26,137 nt of DNA from UBA11606 sp039815945 (lineage in GTDB: Bacteria; Actinomycetota; Acidimicrobiia; Acidimicrobiales; Aldehydirespiratoraceae), in assembly GCA_039815945.1 (NCBI GenBank), contig JBCBYI010000026.1, forward strand, positions 1 through 26,137, written 5' to 3'. Below the pieces are notes generated by a model, which had not been told where the DNA came from, made no database searches, and was given only the letters and a program-made list of their open reading frames with translations. The position numbers and the translations under genes were made by a program. Shown here piece after piece: positions 14,829 to 21,464 of this stretch. The number at the start of each line of letters is the position of its first letter. Position 1 is the stretch's first letter.

Positions 14829-16268
14829 ATGGACGACCAGACGACGATCTTCATCGACAACGAGCACGTCACCGCCGAGGCCACCGGTCGCATCAGCGTG
14901 ATCAATCCGGCCACCGAGGAGACGATCGGCTCGGTCCCTGACTGCGGGCCCGCCGACATCAATCGGGCCGTCGCCAGCTCGGTGGCCGCGTTCAACGGCG
15001 AGTGGCGTCGCTGGACCCCAGACGAGCGGGTCGAGGCACTGTCGCGCTTCTCCCAGGCGATCCAGGGGCGGGCCCAGGAGTTCGCCGACGTCATCACCGC
15101 CGAAGTCGGCACCCCGGCGTCGCAGTCGATCATGATCCAGGTCTTCGCCTCCACCATGGTGCTCGATCAGTACGTCAACGTCGCCAAGAACTACGCCTGG
15201 CAGGAGCAGCGTCAGGGTTCGCTCGGCCAGCGGGTGCTGATCAACAAGCAGCCAGTCGGCGTGTGCGCCGGCATCGTGCCGTGGAACGTCCCGCTGTTCA
15301 TCGCCGCCATGAAGCTGGGGCCGGTCATCGCCACCGGCTCCACGATGGTGCTCAAGACCGCGCCCGAGACGCCACTGCACGGTCGCCTGATCGGCGAGTG
15401 CGCCAAGGAGGCCGGCATCCCCGACGGCGTGATCAACGTCGTCTCGGCCGACCGCGCCGGCTCCGAGTACCTCGTCCGCCACCCTGACATCGACAAGGTG
15501 TCATTCACCGGTTCGGCGCTCACCGGTTCGATCGTCGCGTCGATCTGCGGCGAGCAGATCAAGCGCTGCACGCTCGAACTCGGCGGCAAGTCGGCCGGGA
15601 TCATCCTCGACGACGTCGATCTCGATGCCGTGATGAACGACCTCGTCATGTCCGGATTGCTCAACACGGGTCAGGCCTGCGGCGCCCAGACCCGCATCCT
15701 CGTGCCCGACCGTCGCCACGATGAGATCGTCGAGGCCCTCGCCGCCGCGGTCGGGGCACTCCCCTACGGCGATCCGACCGACCCGAACATGGTGCTCGGT
15801 CCGCTCGTGTCGGGCCGCCAGCACGAGAAGGTCGGCGGCTATCTGGATGCGGGCAAGGCCGCCGGTGCAGTCCCGGTGACGGGCGGTTCGCTCGACGGCT
15901 CGTTCGGGAAGGGCTTCTACGTCCAGCCCACCGTGTTCGCGGGCGTCACCAACGACATGACCATCGCCCGGGAGGAGATCTTCGGGCCGGTGCTGTCGTG
16001 CATCCGCTACTCCACGGTCGACGAAGCGATCGCCATCGCCAACGACTCCGACTACGGCCTGTCCGGCTCGGTGTGGACCACCGACCACGATCGGGCCGCC
16101 GAGATCGCCGGCCAGATCCGCACCGGTGTCGTCGCGGTCAACAGTGCGGCGATCCTCGACATGGCGAGCCCGTTCGGTGGCTTCAAGAAGAGCGGGATCG
16201 GTCGCGAACTCGGCCCCGAGGGGTTCGGTCCCTTCACCGAGATCCAGTCGGTGCTGTTGCCGGGGTGA
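14829..16268 (+). CDS. NAD(P)-dependent aldehyde dehydrogenase
   Basis: 479 residues, standard length for the ALDH superfamily. It contains the oxyanion Asn in IVPWNVPLF (N153), the cofactor loop SFTGSALTGS (225-234), the general base in TLELGGKSAGII (E250), the nucleophile in NTGQACGAQTRI (C284), and EEIFGPVLS and PFGGFKKSGIGRELG towards the C-terminus. It oxidises an aldehyde to the acid (or acyl-CoA in some members) with NAD(P) in the cytoplasm. The substrate is undefined; sequence style resembles the broad-specificity ALDHs common in actinobacterial catabolism. The ATG at 14829 is preferred over 14805 because a TACCGT -10 sits 6 nt upstream. It is divergent from the PPDK-like gene. Confidence 0.96.
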   Translation: MDDQTTIFIDNEHVTAEATGRISVINPATEETIGSVPDCGPADINRAVASSVAAFNGEWRRWTPDERVEALSRFSQAIQGRAQEFADVITAEVGTPASQSIMIQVFASTMVLDQYVNVAKNYAWQEQRQGSLGQRVLINKQPVGVCAGIVPWNVPLFIAAMKLGPVIATGSTMVLKTAPETPLHGRLIGECAKEAGIPDGVINVVSADRAGSEYLVRHPDIDKVSFTGSALTGSIVASICGEQIKRCTLELGGKSAGIILDDVDLDAVMNDLVMSGLLNTGQACGAQTRILVPDRRHDEIVEALAAAVGALPYGDPTDPNMVLGPLVSGRQHEKVGGYLDAGKAAGAVPVTGGSLDGSFGKGFYVQPTVFAGVTNDMTIAREEIFGPVLSCIRYSTVDEAIAIANDSDYGLSGSVWTTDHDRAAEIAGQIRTGVVAVNSAAILDMASPFGGFKKSGIGRELGPEGFGPFTEIQSVLLPG

Positions 16269-16314
16269 GCTCCGGTTTTCGTTGAAATGCCGGGGAACTC
16301 GACCTCCACTCGAC

Positions 16315-16344
16315 TTGTAAAGCGAACATCTGTTCGTGTAGTAT
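16315..16344 (+). promoter_or_regulatory. Promoter of the HNH endonuclease gene
   Basis: TTGTAA (16315-16320) and TAGTAT (16339-16344) are separated by 18 bp, the best -35/-10 pair in the window. The -10 ends 6 nt before ATG 16351, so the message is predicted leaderless. The spacer contains an SOS box. Confidence 0.7.
16323..16336. promoter_or_regulatory. LexA/SOS box CGAACATCTGTTCG
   Basis: CGAAC-ATCT-GTTCG has perfect 5-bp inverted arms and a 4-bp centre, the form of the Gram-positive/actinobacterial LexA operator (CGAAC-N4-GTTCG). It lies between the -35 and -10 of the HNH gene, where bound LexA would block RNA polymerase. DNA damage should therefore induce the endonuclease gene. Confidence 0.8.
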
Positions 16345-16350
16345 GTGGAG

Positions 16351-17460
16351 ATGTTCACAGCGGCGCATGCGGAGATGGAGGCCTTCGATCCTCGCCCGCT
16401 CTCGCGCCCCGAACTCGCGGATGCGCTCGCCGCCCACGACCGGCTGATCGCCCGCGCCGAGGCCAACCGGTTGGCGATCCTGGCCGCCGTCGGAGAACTC
16501 GGCGACCGAGGCGCCGACGCGGCCTCGATGGGACGCATCATCTCGCGGCGCTCCGAGCGTCGAGCCAAGCAGGATGCGCAGGTGGCCGCCGTGCTGCCCG
16601 AGATGCCGACGGTCGGCGCAGCGCTCGCCGGGGGCCGCATCACCACGGAACACGCCTCGGCGTGTGTTGCAGCGGCAGCGCGCACGTCTGCCGAGCAGGC
16701 CGACGAGCTCGTCACGATCGCCGAGGCCATGCCGGCCGATCGGTTCGCCAAGCGCTCCCGTGAGTGGGCGAACCGTCACGAAGCCCAGGCGGCGGCCGAA
16801 GCCCGCCACCGACGCCAACGACGGGCGCGGTCGGCTCGCCACTGGACCGCCGGCGACGGCATGGTCCACATCCACGCCGAACTCGATCCGGTCACCGGTG
16901 CCTCGGTCGTGGCAGCGCTACGGCAGCGCATCGACCAGCTCTGGCACGCTGACGGCGGCCGTGACGGCTCACCCGACGACGAACGCTCCCATGAGCAGCG
17001 GGCCGCCGATGCGTTGGCCGAGATGATCACCGCGCCGCCGGCCACCGGCACCCCACACCCGAAGCACGTCGTGCACATCGTCCACCAGCTCGCCTCGGGC
17101 ACGACCGAGCTGGCCGACGGCACCCCGCTCCCCGATCACGTGCTGGTCGAGCTGGCTCCGGCCGCCGAGGTGATCGGCCACGTCTTCGACGGCGCCGGTC
17201 GGCCGCTGTGGCTCGGCCGCAGCACCCGGCTGGCGAGCCGTGATCAGTGGATGGCGCTCATCGCCTCCCAGCGGGGGTGCAGCGACTGTGGCGCCGGCGT
17301 CGACCGATGCCAGGCGCATCATCCCCACGAGTGGGAGCAGGGCGGCCCGTCCGACATCGACAACCTCGTGCTGCTGTGCCACACCTGTCACGGCGTGGCC
17401 CATCGAGGCGGGCGGGGCGATCCGGCGTTACGAAGACAAAGATCCGCCCGGGCGGCCTAG
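16351..17460 (+). CDS. DUF222/13E12-repeat family HNH endonuclease
   Basis: 369 residues. The N-terminal two thirds is the helical DUF222 region (LSRPELADALAAHDRLIARAEANRL..., LAGGRITTEHASACVAAAARTSAEQ, and a basic RHRRQRRARSARHW stretch). The C-terminus is a zinc-stabilised HNH nuclease: CSDCGAGVDRCQAHHPHEW, then NLVLLCHTCHGVAH, giving two CxxC pairs, the HH metal/catalytic pair and the late Asn and His. Such proteins are abundant in Actinobacteria, and several of the M. tuberculosis 13E12 family are LexA-regulated; their role in damage response or as selfish elements is unsettled. Here an SOS box lies in the promoter. ATG 16351 is chosen over the GTG at 16345 because it keeps the 6-nt spacing from TAGTAT seen at other genes. 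It stands alone between the ALDH and VOC genes. Confidence 0.93.
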   Translation: MFTAAHAEMEAFDPRPLSRPELADALAAHDRLIARAEANRLAILAAVGELGDRGADAASMGRIISRRSERRAKQDAQVAAVLPEMPTVGAALAGGRITTEHASACVAAAARTSAEQADELVTIAEAMPADRFAKRSREWANRHEAQAAAEARHRRQRRARSARHWTAGDGMVHIHAELDPVTGASVVAALRQRIDQLWHADGGRDGSPDDERSHEQRAADALAEMITAPPATGTPHPKHVVHIVHQLASGTTELADGTPLPDHVLVELAPAAEVIGHVFDGAGRPLWLGRSTRLASRDQWMALIASQRGCSDCGAGVDRCQAHHPHEWEQGGPSDIDNLVLLCHTCHGVAHRGGRGDPALRRQRSARAA

Positions 17461-17479
17461 CCCGCCGGTCGATCCGCGG

Positions 17480-17902
17480 TCAGTGCAGGCAGAACTCGTT
17501 GCCTTCGGGATCTTGCATCACGGCCCATCGATGATCCCCCTGCCACCCGAACTCGACGAAGGTCGCGCCGGTGGCGACGACGCGCTCGACCTCGGCGTCG
17601 AGATCCTCGGGCTGCACGTGGAGATCGAGATGCAGACGGTTCTTGGCCGCCTTCGTCTCCGGCACCTTCTGGAAGTACATCCGAGGTGCCTTCCCCGCGG
17701 GATCCACCATCGAGGCGGCGGTGGCGAAATGCAGGATCCCCTCTCGGAGGACGACGTCGTCGTCGGTCACGACTCCCTGCTCGAGCAGACCGGCCACGAA
17801 GTCGTGATCGCGCTCCAGTTCGTAGCCGAGCAGATCCGCCCACCACTCCGACAGCGCGTGCGGATCGCACGCATCGACGGTGATCTGGATCCGGGGCGCC
17901 AT
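17480..17902 (-). CDS. VOC (glyoxalase/bleomycin-resistance-like) protein
   Basis: 140 residues with the paired beta-alpha-beta-beta-beta layout of the vicinal oxygen chelate superfamily: first module IQITVDACDPHALSEWWADLLGYEL, second module NRLHLDLHVQPEDLDAEVERVVATGATFV, and the terminal MQDPEGNEFCLH strand that carries the usual Glu ligand. The His in LHLDLHV is the likely matching ligand. Such single-domain proteins act as dioxygenases, isomerases, glutathione transferases or antibiotic-binding proteins; sequence alone does not choose. The ATG at 17902 is backed by TAGTCT ending 6 nt upstream. It is convergent with the HNH gene (19 nt between stops) and downstream of the acyl-CoA dehydrogenase, from which it is separated by a terminator and has its own promoter. 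Confidence 0.9.
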   Translation of the reverse strand: MAPRIQITVDACDPHALSEWWADLLGYELERDHDFVAGLLEQGVVTDDDVVLREGILHFATAASMVDPAGKAPRMYFQKVPETKAAKNRLHLDLHVQPEDLDAEVERVVATGATFVEFGWQGDHRWAVMQDPEGNEFCLH

Positions 17903-17908
17903 GCAGCG

Positions 17909-17914
17909 AGACTA
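17909..17914 (-). promoter_or_regulatory. -10 element TAGTCT, leaderless-type, for the VOC gene
   Basis: TAGTCT on the minus strand is followed by exactly 6 nt and the ATG at 17902. No -35 or Shine-Dalgarno was recognised. Confidence 0.55.
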
Positions 17915-17938
17915 CCCACCACAGCGCGCCCGGGTCCG

Positions 17939-17978
17939 AAAACAAGGACACGCCCCGGCCGCGTGGCCAGGGCGTGTC
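17939..17978 (-). terminator. Intrinsic terminator of the acyl-CoA dehydrogenase gene
   Basis: GACACGCCC (17947-17955) pairs perfectly with GGGCGTGTC (17970-17978), with an inner GGCC/GGCC pair. Read on the minus strand the stem is followed by CTTGTTTTCGG, a T-rich run. It begins 24 nt past the dehydrogenase stop. Confidence 0.8.
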
Positions 17979-18002
17979 GCTTCGATCGGATCGTCGAGGC
18001 GA

Positions 18003-19253
18003 TCAGTTCTTGGGCAACTCCGAGAACGGCGTGTCCTTGCCCGGGCCCGGCTCACGGGGCAGGCCGAGCACACGCTCGCCGATGATGTTTTGCTGGATCT
18101 GGTCGGTGCCGCCGTAGATCGACGGACCGGGCGAGAACATGGCGATCTCGCCGACCGCACCACCGGTCTGGGTCTCGGACTCGCCGAGCAACATGCCGTC
18201 GGCACCGATGACCTGCAGGCCGATCTCGCGGAACTGACGGAACAGCTCCGACATCGTGAGCTTGCCGATGTTGGGCTCGGCGCCGGTGCGCTGCTTGGGA
18301 TCCTTGGCCCGCTGGATCGACAGGCGGTTGACCTCGATCAGCGAGTACAGCTTGACGAGCTCCTGACGTAGGACCGGATCGGTGTTCTTGCCCGACTTCT
18401 CGGCCATGTCGACTAGGTAGCGCCACAGGCCGATGCCGAGCGGCGGCACGCCACCCTCACCGGAGGTGCGCTTGTTGAACTTGGTGACCGGCTCGTGCCG
18501 GACCGAGCGCATGCCCGAACCGGCGGCCGAGGCCGGCGACTTGCCGGCCGAGCCGAGCGACGCACGCTCGAACATGAGCGTGGTGTTGGCGACGGCCCAG
18601 CCCTGGTTGAGATCGCCGATGATGTTGGCGGCCGGGACCCGGGCCTCGTCGATGAAGACCTCGTTGAAGAGCGCCTTGCCGGTCATCTCGACCAGCGGAC
18701 GCACGGTGATGCCCGGCTGGTGCATGTCGATCGCGAAGTAGGTGATGCCCTTGTGCTTCGGGGCGTTGGGGTCGGTGCGGGCGATGAGCATGCCCATGTC
18801 AGAGATCTGGCCACCCGACGTCCAGACCTTCTGGCCGGTGATGATGTACTCGTCACCGTCCTTCTCGGCCTTGCAGGTGAGACCGGCGAGGTCGGAGCCG
18901 GCGCCCGGCTCGGAGAACAGCTGACACCAGCCGACGGTGCCGTCGAAGATCGGCGGCAGGAACTCGTCGATCTGCTCCTGGGTGCCGTGGGTGGCGATGG
19001 TGGGAGCAGCGAGCATGCGGCCCAAACCGGTGGGAGGACCCATGACGTCGCGGTCGGCCATGGTGGCCATGACGGTGGCGGCCTGCGACTGGCTGTAGCC
19101 CTTGCCGTAGGCGTTGGTCCCGAGCATCGGGTGCGCGTAGCCGCTCGGACCGAGACGGTCCCACCAGTCGCCGACGCTGAGGCTCTCGTCCCAGTTCTCA
19201 TCCAACCACGCCTCGACCTCGGCGCGGATCTCTTCGACAGTCAGTTCGCTCAT
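18003..19253 (-). CDS. Acyl-CoA dehydrogenase family protein
   Basis: 416 residues with the full ACAD plan: a helical N-terminus, the FAD/substrate motif WCQLFSEPGAGSDLAGL, the beta domain EYIITGQKVWTSGGQISDMGMLIART, GITYFAIDM...ITVRPLVEMTG, FNEVFIDEARVP, and the C-terminal helices ending SIYGGTDQIQQNIIGERVLGLP. The position that is IYEGT in many short- and medium-chain enzymes is IYGGT here (about 379-383), so the usual catalytic Glu is absent. It could use a Glu elsewhere, as long-chain and isovaleryl types do, or be one half of a heterotetrameric ACAD; no partner ACAD is in the window. It should introduce a 2,3-double bond into an acyl-CoA in the cytoplasm. The ATG at 19253 has TAACAT 7 nt upstream and a palindromic operator over the -35. 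Confidence 0.95.
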   Translation of the reverse strand: MSELTVEEIRAEVEAWLDENWDESLSVGDWWDRLGPSGYAHPMLGTNAYGKGYSQSQAATVMATMADRDVMGPPTGLGRMLAAPTIATHGTQEQIDEFLPPIFDGTVGWCQLFSEPGAGSDLAGLTCKAEKDGDEYIITGQKVWTSGGQISDMGMLIARTDPNAPKHKGITYFAIDMHQPGITVRPLVEMTGKALFNEVFIDEARVPAANIIGDLNQGWAVANTTLMFERASLGSAGKSPASAAGSGMRSVRHEPVTKFNKRTSGEGGVPPLGIGLWRYLVDMAEKSGKNTDPVLRQELVKLYSLIEVNRLSIQRAKDPKQRTGAEPNIGKLTMSELFRQFREIGLQVIGADGMLLGESETQTGGAVGEIAMFSPGPSIYGGTDQIQQNIIGERVLGLPREPGPGKDTPFSELPKN

Positions 19254-19260
19254 GTCGATG

Positions 19261-19289
19261 ATGTTAATGATCGTTCACACGCGTGTGAA
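19261..19289 (-). promoter_or_regulatory. Promoter of the acyl-CoA dehydrogenase gene
   Basis: On the minus strand TTCACA (19289 to 19284) and TAACAT (19266 to 19261) are 17 bp apart, and the -10 ends 7 nt before the ATG. This predicts a leaderless or near-leaderless message. Confidence 0.62.
19274..19289. promoter_or_regulatory. Perfect 16-bp palindromic operator TTCACACGCGTGTGAA
   Basis: The sequence is fully self-complementary and covers the -35 hexamer and part of the spacer of the dehydrogenase promoter. A dimeric repressor such as a TetR- or GntR/FadR-type acyl-CoA-responsive regulator is the likely ligand; no regulator gene is in the window. Confidence 0.6.
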
Positions 19290-19330
19290 GTCGGGAGCGA
19301 GGGAATCTCGTCGAGCACCCTCACCGGGGG

Positions 19331-19378
19331 GAGCGGGGCATGTTTGGGGCGTCTGCGCCATGACCGAGAACCCCGCTC
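19331..19378. other. Intergenic inverted repeat downstream of the RHS-tip array
   Basis: GAGCGGGG (19331-19338) pairs with CCCCGCTC (19371-19378), and the loop contains a second short GGCG/CGCC hairpin. It lies in the gap between the dehydrogenase start and the stop of the small membrane protein, so on the minus strand it would end the array transcript, though no T-run follows. Structural role uncertain. Confidence 0.35.
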
Positions 19379-19447
19379 GATCTTGCCGGTTATGGGCGAC
19401 CTTGGATTGCCGTGGTAGCGAATCGAGTCCAGGCTTAGACCGGCAGG

Positions 19448-19711
19448 TCACTCATGTCTCGTCGGCGGTGATAGCTCAGTCGTCGGCGAGTGTCGCGGCT
19501 CGCCAGCGTCCGCCCGGTGGACGCCCCGTTGCTCATATCGTCCGCGGAAAGCAACGCCGCTGAGAAACATCAGCCCGAGCGGCACCGGTAACGAGACGAC
19601 GACTGCCACGTAGTCGAACCAGCCGACAACCAGCACGACCACGCTGAACAACAGTGCGCCAACAAGGGGGATCCACCACTCCCTCGCCTTCGGCCGCGGA
19701 TACGCGCTCAT
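19448..19711 (-). CDS. Small membrane protein at the end of the RHS-tip array
   Basis: 87 residues, not recognised. It has two adjacent hydrophobic helices (WIPLVGALLFSVVVLVVGWF, about 13-32, and YVAVVVSLPVPLGLMFLSGVAF, about 34-55) followed by a hydrophilic, His/Arg-rich tail of about 30 residues. The ATG at 19711 has a plausible ribosome site AGGTG 8 nt upstream. It follows the 136-residue membrane protein by 83 nt on the same strand, and its size and membrane character suggest a further immunity-like or accessory member of the array. No sequence similarity to the two paralogous membrane proteins is evident by eye, so that is inference. The tail is polar and could reflect a shifted frame or a rearranged end. 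Confidence 0.5.
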   Translation of the reverse strand: MSAYPRPKAREWWIPLVGALLFSVVVLVVGWFDYVAVVVSLPVPLGLMFLSGVAFRGRYEQRGVHRADAGEPRHSPTTELSPPTRHE

Positions 19712-19748
19712 GTCACTCGCACCTACCGCTCAATCCCCTCGCCAACCA

Positions 19749-19766
19749 GGTAGGAGGCAGCCTACC
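19749..19766. other. Short perfect hairpin between array genes
   Basis: GGTAGG (19749-19754) and CCTACC (19761-19766) flank a 6-nt loop. It lies between two minus-strand membrane-protein genes and could slow or attenuate transcription; no T-run is present. Confidence 0.3.
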
Positions 19767-19794
19767 GACACGGACGCGACCGTCGGGGCGGCAA

Positions 19795-20205
19795 CTAGCC
19801 ATCGAGCGAGTCCTCTCGCCGGGGGCCCAAAGCGAATATCCGCCCAGCGAGGAACCCGACTATCAACGGGAAGACGGCCACCATCACGGCCTGATCCCGC
19901 GTGTAGGTGTCGGTCTGGGGCGACGCGGCGAGCAAGACCGCTGTCTCGGCGATGACCACCGCCACCCCAAGCAGCAACATCGCCTTCACCAGGCCGCCAC
20001 GGCGGCGCTGGCGAGGTGGGCCGTACACCACGCCGGCGAGCCCTGCGACGAACACGCCGATCATGTACACACCAACCAGCACCACGCCCGAAACGCCATC
20101 GGCATCCCGACTCTGCACGAGAATGAACACCACCATCGCCGACGAAAAAAACACAGCCAGCAGCGCGGCCCAGTACCACGCCACCGGTTCGGGCTCTTCT
20201 GCCAT
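19795..20205 (-). CDS. Four-helix membrane protein, candidate immunity protein 1
   Basis: 136 residues starting MAEEPEPVAWYWAALLAV. Four hydrophobic segments are visible (about 11-30, 40-62, 75-95, 103-125), with a GPPRQRRRGG loop between the second and third and a polar C-terminus. It is clearly paralogous to the 133-residue product at 21061: both share AWYW.AL, LAG...GPP...RRGG, ETAVL.AA, R.QAV.VAV.P and FL.GR. The ATG at 20205 overlaps the stop of the upstream RHS tip as TGATG, so translation is coupled. Small polytopic membrane proteins next to toxin tips commonly protect against membrane-acting toxins; immunity is inferred from position and coupling, not from a known family. Confidence 0.7.
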   Translation of the reverse strand: MAEEPEPVAWYWAALLAVFFSSAMVVFILVQSRDADGVSGVVLVGVYMIGVFVAGLAGVVYGPPRQRRRGGLVKAMLLLGVAVVIAETAVLLAASPQTDTYTRDQAVMVAVFPLIVGFLAGRIFALGPRREDSLDG

Positions 20206-21086
20206 CACGAACACCCACCAGCCGACTCAGGGAGGTTGACCGCAGTCGCGATTCCCCCCCAGCCAGTTCCCACACCGATCCCAGCAGCCACCCTCGAAAC
20301 CGGCTCAACCGACTTCCCAGCGGCGGACCAAACTCCCCCACTCACACCGCCCCCAACGAAGGTCAACACTCCGCCTGCGACATGGCCATTGTCGCCAGCG
20401 GCGTAGCCGGCAACGGCCTGGACCGACCCTGCCACAGCAGCACCAACCGCCGCCGCTGCCGCCGCAGCCGGAGCCCACGCCGGGGCCGTTCCTGCCGCCA
20501 CAGCGACACCGAGGGCCAAGGCCCCGAAAGCGAGGCCCGCGCCAACCCAGCTCGCTGCTTCTGCGATGCCGCAAAGGTTGTCACCGGCCCACGAAACAGC
20601 ACGGCCTCCTGTTGCGTTCCAGGCGTCGCCGGCTTTGTCTTTGACCCATCCGAAGATCTTGCCGTTGAGGTCAGCACCATTGATCGGGTCGCCGTAGCCG
20701 TACACATAGTTGTTCGCACAGCCGCCATGGATCGGGTCGACCGTGAGGAACCGGGCATGCTTGGAACTGAACGGGCGTGCCCCCATGTGGGTGATGGGGT
20801 TGTCGCCGGGTTCGGTGAGCTTGTTGCCGTTGCTGCCAAACGCACCGAACTGAGCATCATGGCTGGTGTTGGTGACACCGGTCGTGTTGTAGCGGTACCC
20901 CCACGGGTCATAGTGGGCGTAGCCGCTCGTCGCTGTTCCGGCCTCGTCGGTGGTCACAAAATTGTGACCCTGCAGGTTCGGGAACGACCACGTCGTATCG
21001 CCACCGGGCTGCGGCGGCTCCACCGTGACCTGCACCCCGCCCGGCAACGTCACGTAACGCTCAAGCACCACGAACCGACCGAGCAA
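20205..21086 (-). CDS. 5'-truncated RHS core with C-terminal toxin-like tip 1
   Basis: An open frame of 293 residues from a TTG, with no proper gene start: it opens in the middle of an RHS repeat (ERYVTLPGGV, WSFPNLQGHNFVTTDEAG, YDPWGYRYN). It carries the RHS-associated core FGAFGSNGNKLTE...MGARPFSSKHARFLTVDPI.GG..NNYVYGYGDPINGADLNGK (about 95-170). After the core comes a variable tip (about 143-150 residues): KDKAGDAWNATGG, then a long Ala/Gly-rich hydrophobic stretch (ALALGVAVAAG, AAAAAAAVGAAVAG), GHVAGGVLTFVGGGVSGGVW, GKSVEPVSRVAAG and a Cys-Ser end. Full RHS toxins are over 1000 residues with secretion domains, all missing here, so this is an orphan tip cassette. The hydrophobic glycine-rich tip suggests a membrane-acting toxin. 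It overlaps the 133-residue gene upstream by 26 nt and the 136-residue gene downstream. Confidence 0.75.
   Translation of the reverse strand: MLGRFVVLERYVTLPGGVQVTVEPPQPGGDTTWSFPNLQGHNFVTTDEAGTATSGYAHYDPWGYRYNTTGVTNTSHDAQFGAFGSNGNKLTEPGDNPITHMGARPFSSKHARFLTVDPIHGGCANNYVYGYGDPINGADLNGKIFGWVKDKAGDAWNATGGRAVSWAGDNLCGIAEAASWVGAGLAFGALALGVAVAAGTAPAWAPAAAAAAAVGAAVAGSVQAVAGYAAGDNGHVAGGVLTFVGGGVSGGVWSAAGKSVEPVSRVAAGIGVGTGWGGIATAVNLPESAGGCS
20295..20318. repeat. 24-bp direct repeat, copy 1
   Basis: These 24 bases are identical to 21543-21566. On the minus strand they encode most of the GKSVEPVSR motif near the end of toxin-like tip 1. Such identity between otherwise diverged tips offers a recombination site. 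Confidence 0.85.
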
Positions 21087-21462
21087 GGTCGCCAGCGAGG
21101 ACCCGCCCGCTCAAGAACGCGCAGAGCGCAGGCAAGACGGCCACTATCACGGCCTGTACCCGCACATCCCACTGCGCCTCGGCCGCCGCGACCAGCACCG
21201 CCGTCTCGAACGCCAGCGTACTGATGGCGAGCACGACGGTCCCCACGAGAGGTCCGCCACGTCGGGGCATGCTCGGGGGCCCGAAGGCGAAACCAGCCAG
21301 CCAAGCCAACGCCACCCCGGCCACGTACACCACAGAAAGGACGATCGATGCGGAGTTCGACCCGCCACGCTGGCCGAAGATGAACGCCACCAGGCCAACC
21401 GAAAGGGTTGCGCCCATGAGGGCGAACCAGTACCACGCGAGCGGAGCCTCTTCGGCCTTCAT
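21061..21462 (-). CDS. Four-helix membrane protein, candidate immunity protein 2
   Basis: 133 residues starting MKAEEAPLAWYWFALMGATL, with four hydrophobic segments (about 10-28, 38-60, 72-93, 103-122) and a GPPSMPRRGG loop. It is a diverged paralogue of the 136-residue protein at 19795 along its whole length. The ATG at 21462 follows the stop of RHS tip 2 by 2 nt, the same tip-then-membrane-protein order as in module 1. Its stop falls inside the beginning of the tip-1 frame. As with its paralogue, an immunity role against the adjacent tip is inferred from context; the sequence itself matches no family I can name. Confidence 0.72.
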   Translation of the reverse strand: MKAEEAPLAWYWFALMGATLSVGLVAFIFGQRGGSNSASIVLSVVYVAGVALAWLAGFAFGPPSMPRRGGPLVGTVVLAISTLAFETAVLVAAAEAQWDVRVQAVIVAVLPALCAFLSGRVLAGDLARSVRGA

Positions 21463-21464
21463 AG

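Noticed and set aside
12826..16268. A secondary-metabolite or dedicated pathway cluster made of the isomerase, PPDK-like and ALDH genes
   Set aside because: The genes alternate in strand with their own promoters and have no common pathway signature.
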